Shown: piece after piece, positions 55,050 through 64,000 of the stretch
How positions within the stretch are numbered: position 1 is the stretch's first letter
Layout: the number at the start of each line of letters is the position of its first letter
Source of the DNA: Pseudoips prasinana
Lineage: Eukaryota; Arthropoda; Insecta; Lepidoptera; Nolidae
Assembly (NCBI GenBank): GCA_951640165.1
Contig: OX621252.1
Coordinates: 15,211,934-15,275,933 of the forward strand
Length of the DNA: 64,000 nt
Reading direction: 5' to 3'
Program-made: the position numbers and the translations under genes
The notes under the pieces: model-generated
What the model was told of the DNA's origin: nothing
Database searches by the model: none
Seen by the model: the letters and a program-made list of their open reading frames with translations, nothing else

Positions 55050-55430
55050 ATAACAGAAAGAAATGTAACAACATTTTACTTATTACTTTTGTTGTATAAA
55101 ATACAGAACCACAAGCACAGCCTAACCTGCCTCTTTAAGTATTTCCAACCACAGGTTTATACATTTTACAAATGAAAAGAAAAGAAAAAGTTCTTATACA
55201 AAATGAGCAAAGGCTGGCGCGTTGTGTCCGTCTGGCCCTAATTACTAATTAGTTTCACTGCAAACGCAATCTCAGGTGTACGTCTATAGCCTGAGTTGAA
55301 GAAACACCTTCCGTTTACTTCTCTAAACAGGGCCAAGAATTTTTGTGTACAATTCTTTTTGTTTACCTCTGTATATAAAAGCTTACAACCTTCCTATTTT
55401 CCCAATTTATCAATTTTTGTAAGTATTCTT
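55050..55430. other. No gene recognised
   Basis: Unremarkable AT-rich DNA between an R1-type fragment and the GGTTTC minisatellite. It may include the outer end of the BEL/Pao element, but no terminal repeat (TG...CA) could be paired inside the window. Confidence 0.35.
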
Positions 55431-55435
55431 CCTTA

Positions 55436-55509
55436 ATTTGAATGGACCTTTTCGTTTTAGTTTTGGTTTCGGTTTCGTTTCGTTTCGTTTCGTTTTGTTT
55501 TGTTTTTCA
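55436..55509. repeat. GGTTTC/CGTTT-type minisatellite, left block
   Basis: Imperfect units of GTTTC, GGTTTC and GTTTT. It is preceded by 'cttccttaatttgaatggac', which is repeated with changes before the larger block at 55836 ('ttccttaattttaatggacc'), so the block and its flank are duplicated about 410 bp apart. Confidence 0.85.
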
Positions 55510-55799
55510 CCATTTTCAAAATATTAACAAAAATACAATGTTTTACTTCAGACCCAAAAGTATAGTCCATTTTTGTTAGAATACATAAGTACGTATGTTA
55601 ACTATGTAGTGTTAGTAGTTACATTATTAGGAAATACAACTATTAAACTTACACAAAAAAATGTCTGTTTAATTTTAACACGCTTATTGCTGAAATGAAT
55701 TATGCAATTTAGCTTTGATTGATTGAAATACACTTTTTGTTCTTGACCTCCCTTTTGTATTCCGAGCGTGGGATCAATAAGTAAAGCATGATATTACTG

Positions 55800-57818
55800 G
55801 TTTAAGGTTAATTTATAGATTTTGTAATATTTTTCCTTAATTTTAATGGACCTTTCAGTTTCGGTTTTGGTTTTGGTTTTTCTTTTGGTATTGGTTTGGT
55901 TCTGGTTCTGGTTCTGTTTCTGGGTTTTGTTTCGGTTTCGATTTTGGTTTCGGTATCGGATTCGGTTTCGGTTTTTGTTTCGGTTTCTCTCCAACACAGA
56001 GGCGGTGTATTATCCTCTTTCAGAAGAATTTGCTGTATTCGTTGGTAGCGTTGTAGATTATTAGAATTACGGTCTTCTAAGGCAGGTGATGGAAGAGCGG
56101 TGAGAGGCCGGCCAATAAGAAAGTGACCAGGGGTAAGGCAAAGAAGATCATCAGGCGATGAGGATAACGGGCAAAGTGGACGACTATTTAGAATGAATTC
56201 TACATGTGCAAAAAGGGTAGACAGCTCTTCAAAAGTTAAATGAGAATTGCCCACCACACGTTTGATATGATACTTGGCCGATTTCACACCGGCTTCCCAG
56301 ATACCACCAAAGTGAGGGGCGTAGGAGGGTGAGAAAACAAAATTGATCCCTTCCCGGTTTGCAAAATCAAAAAGAGAGTCCGCGTTAATCTTAAAAAAAA
56401 TGATTTAGTTCCTTAGCACCAGATACAAAATTCCGATCATTATCGCAAAACACCTTCAATGGCCTTCCACGTCGTGACACAAACCGTCGAAAAGTAAGAA
56501 TGAGGGCATCTTTAGTTAAATCACTTACAGCCTCAAGATGGACACATTTATACGTTAGGCATACAAAAAGACAAAGATAACCTTTAACTAATTTCGAACC
56601 GCGTCCCTTCCTATTTAGAATAAAAAAGGGACCGGCGAAGTCTATGCCTACAGTACTGAATGGGAAGTTAGGCGTGACCCTTTGGGAAGGTAAATTACCC
56701 ATTATAGGTTCCAACGGCTTAGCTTGAAACCGCTGACACTTGGTGCATTGACGAGCAGTTTGTCGAGCAAGACGTCTGCCATTAATAGGCCAAATGTAAT
56801 CTCTAATAATTCCCAGTAGCATCTGCGGGCCCGCATGTAGATTTCGAATATGTTCATATTAATTTCGTGAGATGATGAGATGCATCAAGCAACACAGTGT
56901 GTTTTTTATCATAATGATATTTTGAGGAATCAATACGACCGCCAACTCGAATTAATTGGTCATTGGGGCAATAAAAAGGAGTCAATGATAAAAGTTTAGA
57001 TTTAGATTTTAATGAGCGGCCGTGGGCGAGTACCTTGTATTCGCTTGGTAATGACTGTTGCTGTGCTAAACGACACAAGTTAATAAATGACTTATGTAGC
57101 TCACTTGTTTATAAAGTACCTGATACTATAGATTTATTGCAAGACTTTAATTTTAAATTTTTAATATATCGTATCACGTAGGCAAATATTCGATTTAAGT
57201 TGATAGTTTTGAAAATTAATATAATATTCTGTTGAAGTTTCTAAGTTAACAATTACAGAATTTTGTTTTATTTCCGGTAAGTTGTTCACAGTCACTTCAT
57301 TGTTATTTAAAACAGGCCAAGTGTCTTCAGATTGTAATAAATATTGTGGACCTGACACCATAACAAACTATCTTTAATATGATTAGTACTGACCCCCTAG
57401 ATATGAGATCAGCTGGATTGACTGATGTTGGAACGTTACGCCAAGAACTTATGTCAGTCAGTTCACAAATTTTGGAAACTCTATTTGCAACAAAGGTTTT
57501 AAGATTCTTAAAACTGAAATGAAGCCATGCCAGAACAATACTGGAATCACTCCAATAAACCTCACTATTTACCTTATACCGCAAGGAATCTCTGACCGCC
57601 TTACACAATCTAGCGGCCAAGAGCGCAGTACGGAGCTCTAAGCGTGGGATCGTTGTAGGTTTAGTTGGCGCAATCTTGGATTTAGCACACAATAATTTTA
57701 CAGTGACTTCATTAGCAGAGTTCACTGATCGTGCATATATATAAGCTCCATACGCAGTTTGAGAAGCATCACAAAAACAGTGAAGTTGTATAAATATCGG
57801 CTAATCACAGAGAACATG
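55800..57818 (-). pseudogene. BEL/Pao LTR retrotransposon pol, 3' part
   Basis: Minus-strand pol relic downstream of the LINE insertion. It contains, in order: an RNase H region with a CDAS motif (57750), IPRLELRTALLAARLCKAV and VYWSDSSIVLAWL (57660-57530); the integrase N-terminal region around CPNDQLIRVGGRID (56970); a zinc-binding ARQCTKCQRFQ (56760) and the integrase core with Asp in GIDFAGPF (56650) and Asp in CDNDRNFVSG (56440); then, after a frame change in a T run at 56394, the ending AGVKSAKYH-type segment and LTPGHFLIGRPL. Stops and frame changes separate the pieces. The normal C terminus is replaced by minisatellite-coded Thr/Glu/Lys repeats. The element is a relic, not an active copy. 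Confidence 0.85.
55840..55996. repeat. GGTTTC-type minisatellite within the BEL/Pao coding end
   Basis: About 26 imperfect hexamer units (GGTTTC, GGTTTT, GGTTCT). On the minus strand the frame remains open and encodes ETKTETESDTETKIETETK, immediately after the integrase C terminus. Unit changes keep the frame at multiples of three or six. Confidence 0.9.
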
Positions 57819-58065
57819 TTTTTTTCGGGGGTAGGTGTAGAAAACATACATACGCACTTTTAATTAACTCTGTGTATTTAAATTGAATTTAAAGTTAATT
57901 CTACGTTTTTGGCTGTAATTTTCAGTGCCCTATAGTTATTACAGTGGTACTTACGTTTGTATCACTTTTTATGTAACCAAAGAAGTTTATTTACACCACC
58001 TGCCAGCACAACATTCACACTACATTTTGGTGAGATTAACCACATTATTAACTATCACTATCACC

Positions 58066-58802
58066 ATGTCCAATCTCTCAGAGATTTTAAGCACTCAACA
58101 CAGGATTGAGGAGACAATCGGCAAAAGACTTCACGCAACGAACTCCAAGTTCAGATCCAGAATGCGGGGTCTTCAAAGGGATCTTCAAAAGACACAGTGT
58201 CGAAGGTGGCTGAAGAACTTCGAACATTCAGAGAGGTCATTTTCAACGTTCTTGGTCTTCTTCGTAAGCAAATCAGTGATTGCTCTAAACAGTTGGACGA
58301 CATGGAGACAAGGAACCGATGAAAAGCCCTGCTGTTCTCAGGCATTGCAGAGAAAGAGAATGAAGACTGCGCTGGAATGGTGCTAGAGATATTCAACACC
58401 AAGCTATGCCTCCATGATATCACAGCAACATCAATAAAAGTTTGCCACAGACTTGGTTCTCCCAGTAAGGACCGTCCACGACCTATTCTTCCCAGATTTT
58501 CAACTGTCGACTTCAAAACAGCAGTGTGGCGGGCCAAAACGAAGCTTAAAGGGTCCTCTATATCAGTAAAGGAATTCCTCACGAAGGCCAGGCAAGAGGT
58601 CTTTTCTAAATCACGATTGCTCTTTGGTATGCGCGCGGTCTGGACTGAGGGTTCTACTATATTTATAAAAACATGTGATGCAAAGCGCCACAAGATAACC
58701 ACGGCCGAGGAGTTAGCCTCTTTATCTGCCCAGTACCCAAAGGCAGCAGATGGAGCATCAAACTCAGGCAGCGGTATTGGTGATAAACTGAAAAACAAAT
58801 AG
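58066..58802 (+). pseudogene. LINE ORF1 (nucleic-acid-binding protein), two lesions
   Basis: ORF1 of the full-length LINE. The ATG at 58066 starts MSNLSEILSTQHRIEETIGK. A frame change around 58100-58150 leads into SKVAEELRTFREVIFNVLGL and RKQISDCSKQLDDMETRNR, a coiled coil that would trimerise the protein. A TGA at 58320-58322 follows, probably from a CGA codon, and then the frame reads ALLFSGIAEKENEDCAGMVL, TATSIKVCHRLGS, RPRPILPRFS and MRAVWTEGSTIFIKT. The order coiled coil, RRM-like fold, C-terminal domain resembles ORF1 proteins of L1- and CR1-like elements, which coat the element RNA. The second part (58377-58802) is fully open. Confidence 0.7.
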
Positions 58803-58804
58803 AT

Positions 58805-59235
58805 TGTATTAATAAAATGTAAACCTACTACGTCATAGTTCACTGGTTTTCATCTACGATTCAATTCATTATAACTTCCAACTTACCGGTGTAAAAATCT
58901 CTCGTTTGGTTTTGATCGTCACACATGTAGGTATAAGTAATCTGATCAGTAGTTTTCTCGTATTATTATTTCTTGCATGCCACTATTAGTTAGTAGATTC
59001 ACATTTACCCTGCTTTGGTTTCTTATATCTGATATCTGTATTGTTGTTGTGTCTATTTGTACGGCGATTTTGAATGTCTTCTTCTTCTTTTTTCAAATGG
59101 AAATTATGCCGATGTCGACAATTCTGCCAATGTCAGATGTGAAATGGGAATACGTGCGATAAATTTAACCAAAATTTATATATATTATGTTATAGCTAAT
59201 TGCGTATCTTGTCGATTAAGCTAAAACAAAACATT
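58805..59235. other. LINE inter-ORF region, no gene seen
   Basis: Part of the LINE between ORF1 and the inserted minus-strand element. A short Phe-rich frame at 58977-59162 has no recognisable content. Confidence 0.4.
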
Positions 59236-59239
59236 CAGA

Positions 59240-59990
59240 CGTAACAATCACAATTTGATGCCATTGCATCTTATAAAACACATTAATACTTCGTAGAGTT
59301 CTGGGGAGGGGAATATAAGCAAAGAGGAAAAGTTAATGGGAATGGGAATTTTTAAATTAGGGAGGAGTTCGTATAAATTGTAGGCAGGGTTATTATTGGT
59401 GCATTCAAAGAAAATGTGGTCCAGTGAACAGGTTTAGAAGAAAGATGAGGTCATGTTTTTTGTGGAAAACACTCCTCACGTTCCGCTGGACTAAAACCAG
59501 TTTCGGAGCCATTTTTGAATTGTAGTAGAAATAGGAATAAGTGAATTAGCAACGTGGGACGGTGATGAGATAGAAGAAAGAATCTGAATAATTAAATTGA
59601 TAAGAAAAGAATCAGAAGAGGAGTCTAATTGAGAACTGCTATTAATGAAAGCGCAGCCATTAGGCTGTGAAGGTGGGGGAGTGGAGGTTAACAGATTTTG
59701 GGCGAACTTATCATAAGATGGAGAAAGGGGGGCATGGGTCTTTGGTTTTAAGAGATATGTTTTACGGTGTGATACAGACCGCTGCGGAGAAGGAGAGGAC
59801 TTCACAGCGTTAGCGATAGCGTTATTTTGAATGTCATTAAAGTCAAACGTCAATCGAAACGTACAAATTGACATTTCGGTTCGTTTACGAAGCAGGTTCC
59901 ATGCACCGATGACTTCTTTTATTAATTCTTTTCCTTTAAGCGTCTTGTTCATGTTTGTTTAATTTGTATCTCAATATTTTGTTTATACTA
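59240..59990 (-). mobile_element. Antisense, internally deleted Jockey/I-type LINE
   Basis: Minus strand: a 153-codon ATG-started frame (59952-59491, MNKTLKGKELIKEVIGAWNL, then Ser/Pro-rich), next LVLVQRNVRSVFHKKHDLIF, which resembles the first residues of a LINE endonuclease, and then LDHIFFECTNNNPAYNLYEL and LLIFPSPELYEVLMCF, typical of the very C terminus of Jockey/I-type ORF2 (the LDHIFFxC box). The joint near 59425 therefore skips nearly the whole endonuclease and reverse transcriptase. Opposite orientation to the surrounding LINE suggests an insertion into it; ends are not mapped exactly. Confidence 0.55.
59491..59952 (-). pseudogene. Putative ORF1-like frame of the antisense element
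   Basis: ATG at 59952, 153 codons. N-terminal third is charged (KGKELIKEVIGAWNLLRKRT), the rest is rich in Ser, Pro and Asn (SPSPQRSVSHRKTYLLKPK; TSTPPPSQPN). No zinc knuckle or other catalytic motif. Its position directly before the endonuclease-like start fits the C-terminal part of an ORF1 (gag-like) protein or the leader of ORF2. A chance frame cannot be excluded. Confidence 0.45.
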
Positions 59991-60149
59991 TTGATATAAA
60001 CTATATTATGTTGTAAGCTGGTGGGTGGTGCAGAACAAATAGGCCTATTTGTATTGCACTGTTCCGTGTTTTATTATTTTGGGATCTATTATTTTTATAT
60101 TTAATATAATATATATATTTATTTATTATTTTTTATTTAGTTATTATTT

Positions 60150-63109
60150 TAATATTCGATATTGATAGTACTGATAATGAATCATATTTCTCTGCTCATG
60201 AATCTACGTGTACTGATGATGACAGTTTTTGCTCATTAAGCGACTCACTTGGTGACACTCTTCGACAGAACCTCAGCACAAATAAAAACTTCTTTAACGT
60301 TTGCCACATCATTGCCCAAAGCATTCCTGCGCACTACAGTGACTTCCTAGAGGCTTTCACCAATTGTAATGTGCATGCCATTCTGGTTTCGGAGAGTTGG
60401 CTAAAACCCCAGCTTCTATCTACCTTGTATCCTCTCCCCGGTTTCATACTAATAAGAAATGACAGAATTGGTAAAGGGGGAGGTGGTGTCGCGGTTTATC
60501 TCAGTAGCGCGTTTCAATACAAAATTTTAGCCGCCTCTTCTTCCAACTATTCTGGCTCAGCTGAGTTCTTATTCCTTGAAGTCTCCTTAAAAGGCGCTAA
60601 GTCAGTTGTTGGGGTCGTTTACTGTCCCCCGAATGCTAACTATTTCACTGATTTTGAATTGGTATTGGAATCTTTGGGTTCTGAGTACGCTCACCACATC
60701 ATTATGGGCGATTTTAACACTAACCTTCTTTCCCACAACAATTCCCGTACCCGGAAATTACGGAACATTGTCGAGTCAACTAGCTTGCATGTACTACCTC
60801 TTCAAGCTACACACCATAACATATCTGGTGATGATAGTTGGCTCGACCTTATCCTTACCTCAAATCTCTCCTTCGTTTCCACTCACGGGCAGCTTACTGC
60901 TCCTGGGTTTTCCCATCATGACCTTATTTTCCTATCCTACATCCTAAAGCCTCCCAAACCCAAGCCAAAGGTGCTCTACTTGCGTTCTTTTGCTCGGATG
61001 AATGTTGAACGGTTATGCAAAGATGCTTCCGAGACCGACTGGGAACACATTATTTTAGCAAATTCAATAGATGAGAAAATTGATTTATTTAACAAAATGA
61101 TTATCGATCTGTATGATGTCCACGCGCCCATTAAAAAAACGAAAATAAAGCACCCGCCTGCACCGTGGATGTCGGAGAGCATCAAAATGGCAATGAGACG
61201 ACGGGATCGTGCTTTTCGAAAATTCAGAAGGGACAGGTGTGACGAGAACTGGACTTTCTTTAAGACCGCCAGGAATCGGTGTAATCAAATGGTACGTAAC
61301 GCTAAACGCCGTCATATTCTAGAAAATATCTCCACTTCTACTCCTGCCGGTATCTGGAAGTTCCTTGGAACTCTTGGTATCGGCAAGTCGCGACATTTAG
61401 ACCTTCCAAGTTCGGTACGTTTAGATGACCTTAATCAATATTTCACTACCACTGAGTCCATGGATCATCTAACCAAATCCTTAACCATAGCATTAGTGAA
61501 CGGTCTAACGCGCTCTAATATTCAATAATTTCAATTCATTCCTGTTGACTCCAATGAGGTCATAAAGATTATCCTATCCATTAAATCCAATGCATTGGGA
61601 TGTGATAACATCAGTCGACGCATGACCACCACTATCCTGGATTCCATTCTGCCTGCAATAACCCATATCATTAATTATTCCCTTGACTCCGGTTCATTCC
61701 CTTCCTTGTGGCGTAAAGCCTATGTCCGTCCCAAGGTATCCAATCCATCACTAACCCAGCATTACCGCCCAATATCAATTCTTCCTTTCCTTTCTAAAAT
61801 TCTTGAGTCCTGCGTCCATCAACAATTTTCCCGTTTTGTGCTTAAAAACAACCTTCTTAGTCCTTTCCAATCCGGATTCCGCCTTGGCCACAGCACCACC
61901 ACTAACCTTCTGAAAGTGACTGGCGACATTAGAGGTGGTATAGAGGATACAAAAGTGACAATTTTAGCATTGGTAGATTTTTCGAATGCTTTTAATTGCG
62001 TCAGTCACGACATCCTTTTAGCCATCCTTTCCCATCTTATGATCTCTGACGAGGCACTGGAATGGTTCTCTTCTTATCTTCGGGAACGCCAACAGTCAGT
62101 TCACTTCGGTGACAGTTCTTCGAACTGGAGTAATCTTGACACTGGTGTCCCTCAAGGCGGTATTCTCTCTCCTCTCTTATTTTCTATATTTATAAATTTC
62201 TTAACTCGTGATCTTCAGTGTACGTATCATCTTTACGCCGATGACCTGCAACTGTACTCTCAAGCGACTACAGACAATCTCTCTGAAGCGATTCGCAAGG
62301 TAAATCAGGATTTAAATTTCACTAAGCATTGGTCTATTAGGTTTGGTTTAATAGTCAATCCCGAAAAATGTCAAGCCATCATGGTAGGCAGTTCACGCAT
62401 GATGAGCAGAGTTGATATCGACCATTTACCACCTATTGTGTTCGACAACTCCATTATTCCATTTAGTCAGAGTGTTAAGGATCTTGGGATGATGATCGAT
62501 ACGACGTTGAGCTGGCAAAACCAGGTTGCCGCCGTCAGTAAAAGGGTGACGTGGACTTTGCGGTCACTCTATCGCTTCAAGAATTTTCTTCCATCCGAGA
62601 CGAAAGTCATGCTTGTACAGGCCTTAATTTTTCCCACAATTGACTATGGTGATGTATGCTACTTTGACCTGAATGCAGATCTCATCACTAAACTTGACCG
62701 ACTTCTCAATAATTGCATTCGATTCGTATTCAATCTTCGAAAGTATGATCATGTGTCAGCTTATCGCATGAAACTTAATTGGCTGCCTATCCGCCAACGT
62801 AGAACTCTAAGAGCGTTAACTACTTTGTTTTCTATTCTTGACTCTCCTTCCTCGCCTTCTTATTTGACCCATCATTTTCAATATTTATGTACTAACCATA
62901 ATAGAACTCTTCGCTCATCTCATAATCGTCTTCTAGAATGTCCTCCTCATCAAACTGACTTCCTTCATAAATCTTTCTTCGTCCAATCCATTCTGCTCTG
63001 GAACGCGCTACCACCCGAAATCAGGATGGCTAAAAGTCGCTATACGTTTAAAAAAAAGATTCGTGACCACATCACTCATAAGCAACGTCCATTATCAGCA
63101 ATACAATAG
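60150..63109 (+). pseudogene. LINE ORF2 (endonuclease and reverse transcriptase), one stop codon
   Basis: The frame is open from about 60150 (no ATG until well inside; the usual first codon may be lost or non-AUG) to TAG at 63107-63109, interrupted only by TAA at 61526-61528. Endonuclease: NVCHIIAQSIPAHYSDFLE, ILVSESWLKP (catalytic Glu), GKGGGGVAVYL, VVYCPPNANY, IMGDFNTNL and FSHHDLIFLS (usually SDH). Linker with MAMRRRDRAFRKFRR. Reverse transcriptase: HYRPISILPFLSKILESCV, FQSGFRLGHSTTTNLL, motif A ALVDFSNAFNCVSHD, motif B TGVPQGGILSPLLFSIFIN, motif C HLYADDLQLY (both Asp), VKDLGMMIDTTLSWQNQV, and LNWLPIRQRRTLRALTTLF at the C terminus. It would nick DNA and copy the element RNA. About 985 codons, the normal size. 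The single stop makes this copy non-autonomous unless read through. Confidence 0.9.
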
Positions 63110-63424
63110 GAAAATCAGTATGTCCGTATGTATAGGTATTATATATTGTGTAGGTATATATTGTATTTATGTAAACAAGTAAACTTATGTATGTATGTAC
63201 TTATATAGCATGTATATATGTAGAAATGTTATATCTAGTATTTATTTATATAATTAAACCACAATAGAATCTATTAAATTTATATTTCACCATTTTAGTG
63301 CACCTACCTTAGTCTCTCTGCACCACCCAAAGGTTGACTGGCAGATAATGCCTATGGCATTAAGTCCGTCTATGTACAATATTATTTGTGCTAAAGTTTT
63401 AAATAAAAAAAAAAAAAAAAATAA

Positions 63425-64000
63425 AACATGACTTGGAATTTTTATGTTCTCAAGTGCGGATAGAGAATCGGTAAATTTAGCCCAGCTCAAAGCAATATTT
63501 TCAGGAATTGGATCATCCCAAACTAATTTCTCCAGCCAAAGCTGTTCTAATAAAACCTTGGTTTGCATTACACACGGACTGAGAAAACCCGAGGGGTCGA
63601 AAATTTTAAATAAATTAGACAATATTGAACGTTTAGTCGGGTGATTGCTATCGAAAGGAACTGGGAATTGCTCTGGAAAATGCAGTGTATCTGTCGATGG
63701 ATCCCAGCCCAAACCAAGGGTACTAGAAGACTCACTGAGAGTTAACCTTTCACTAACATCTAAAGAACATGAGTCAATAATGCTAGGTATGTTAGTTTTA
63801 AGTTTTCTTAGATTAAAGCAAACTAATTTAAGTGCCTCAGTAACCCCTAGAAGAATATGTTTTAATTCGTGTTCACTATCATGAGATGTAATCATGTCAT
63901 CCACATAAAAGTCGTGCTGAATTACATTTTTAATGGTTTCATCTGAATTTTCTTCTCCTAGTTGCCACAGACAACGTGTACTCAAATAACTGGAACTTGC
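63425..64000 (-). pseudogene. BEL/Pao LTR retrotransposon pol, 5' part (runs off the window)
   Basis: Upstream half of the BEL/Pao relic split by the LINE. The minus-strand frame is open from beyond 64000 to the insertion point and includes the reverse transcriptase motif C FYVDDMITS (about 63900), the following VTEALKLVCFNLRKLKTNI, LGLGWDPSTDTLHF and RSILSNLFKIFDPSGFLSPC, characteristic of BEL/Pao pol between RT and RNase H, and EQLWLEKLVWDDPIPEN. The gag and protease region and the 5' LTR would be outside the window to the right. This part shows no lesion. Confidence 0.9.

Larger units (their letters stand above)
57819..63424 (+). mobile_element. Nearly complete 5.6-kb LINE inserted in the BEL/Pao element
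   Basis: Six-base repeats AACATG flank it (57813-57818 and 63425-63430). The right end is a 17-base A run plus TAAAA; the left end begins with a T run and 'cgggggtaggtg'. ORF1 (58066-58802) and ORF2 (about 60150-63109) are both present in the sense direction, so this is a full-length or near-full-length Jockey-superfamily (CR1/L2-like) non-LTR retrotransposon. The 1.35-kb interval between the ORFs appears to contain a foreign minus-strand insertion (59240-59990). A second 3' end of the family is at 33398-33650. Confidence 0.88.

Noticed and set aside
55846..56064. Phe/Trp/Arg-rich frame (repeating FWFWF-like text)
   Set aside because: It is the plus-strand reading of the GGTTTC minisatellite; the minus strand is the continuation of the BEL/Pao frame.
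58151..58843. 230-codon minus-strand frame
   Set aside because: It overlaps ORF1 of the LINE in antisense. ORF1 has the coiled-coil and C-terminal segments; the antisense frame has no recognisable domain.

Overview
The window looks like gene-poor nuclear DNA from a moth or butterfly (Lepidoptera). The host sequence is AT-rich. It is packed with repeat types well known from that order: RTE-type LINE ends with (ATC)n tails, R1-clade LINE fragments, tRNA-derived SINEs with a GGTTCGA B box, the repeat that starts near 'ggccaagtgcgagtcggac', and Helitrons ending in a hairpin plus CTAG. I see no convincing host protein-coding exon, rRNA, functional tRNA or CRISPR array. The only possible host signal is a CpG-rich, promoter-like patch near 330-720. 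Organism and families are recognised by reading alone; no search was run.

Layout. 0-9 kb: AT-rich DNA with two copies of a 135-bp TA-flanked MITE, LINE and SINE ends and a LINE zinc-finger relic. 9.9-11 kb: 5'-truncated R1-clade LINE with a near-perfect target duplication. 12-13.8 kb: an RTE 3' end in a perfect 22-bp target duplication, then SINEs. 13.98-16.73 kb: a Helitron relic with helicase pieces in head-to-tail order. 19-20.6 kb: RTE and SINE copies. 25.03-29.19 kb: a 4.2-kb element with perfect 30-bp terminal inverted repeats that has swallowed a LINE, an RTE derivative and a SINE. 30-35 kb: a 5S-like SINE, LINE 3' ends, and a piggyBac-type relic with TTAA duplications. 35-42 kb: reverse transcriptase relics, one with a 246-bp inverted duplication and a 33-bp snap-back palindrome. 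46-48 kb: an open LINE reverse transcriptase. 50.3-52.5 kb: a three-level nest (LINE end, SINE, hAT transposon). 52.67-54.26 kb: an apparently intact Tc1/mariner-type DD34E transposon. 55.8-64 kb: a BEL/Pao LTR retrotransposon on the minus strand, split by a nearly complete 5.6-kb LINE.

The genes do not form a pathway. Each belongs to a separate mobile element and the useful information is the insertion order. The elements most likely to be recently active are the Tc1-type transposon at 52.7 kb and the LINE at 57.8-63.4 kb, whose ORF2 is broken by one stop codon. Features not explained by ordinary transposon annotation are the unusually frequent long-armed, short-loop perfect palindromes, some lying exactly in transposon coding DNA, and the unassigned inverted-repeat element at 25-29 kb.
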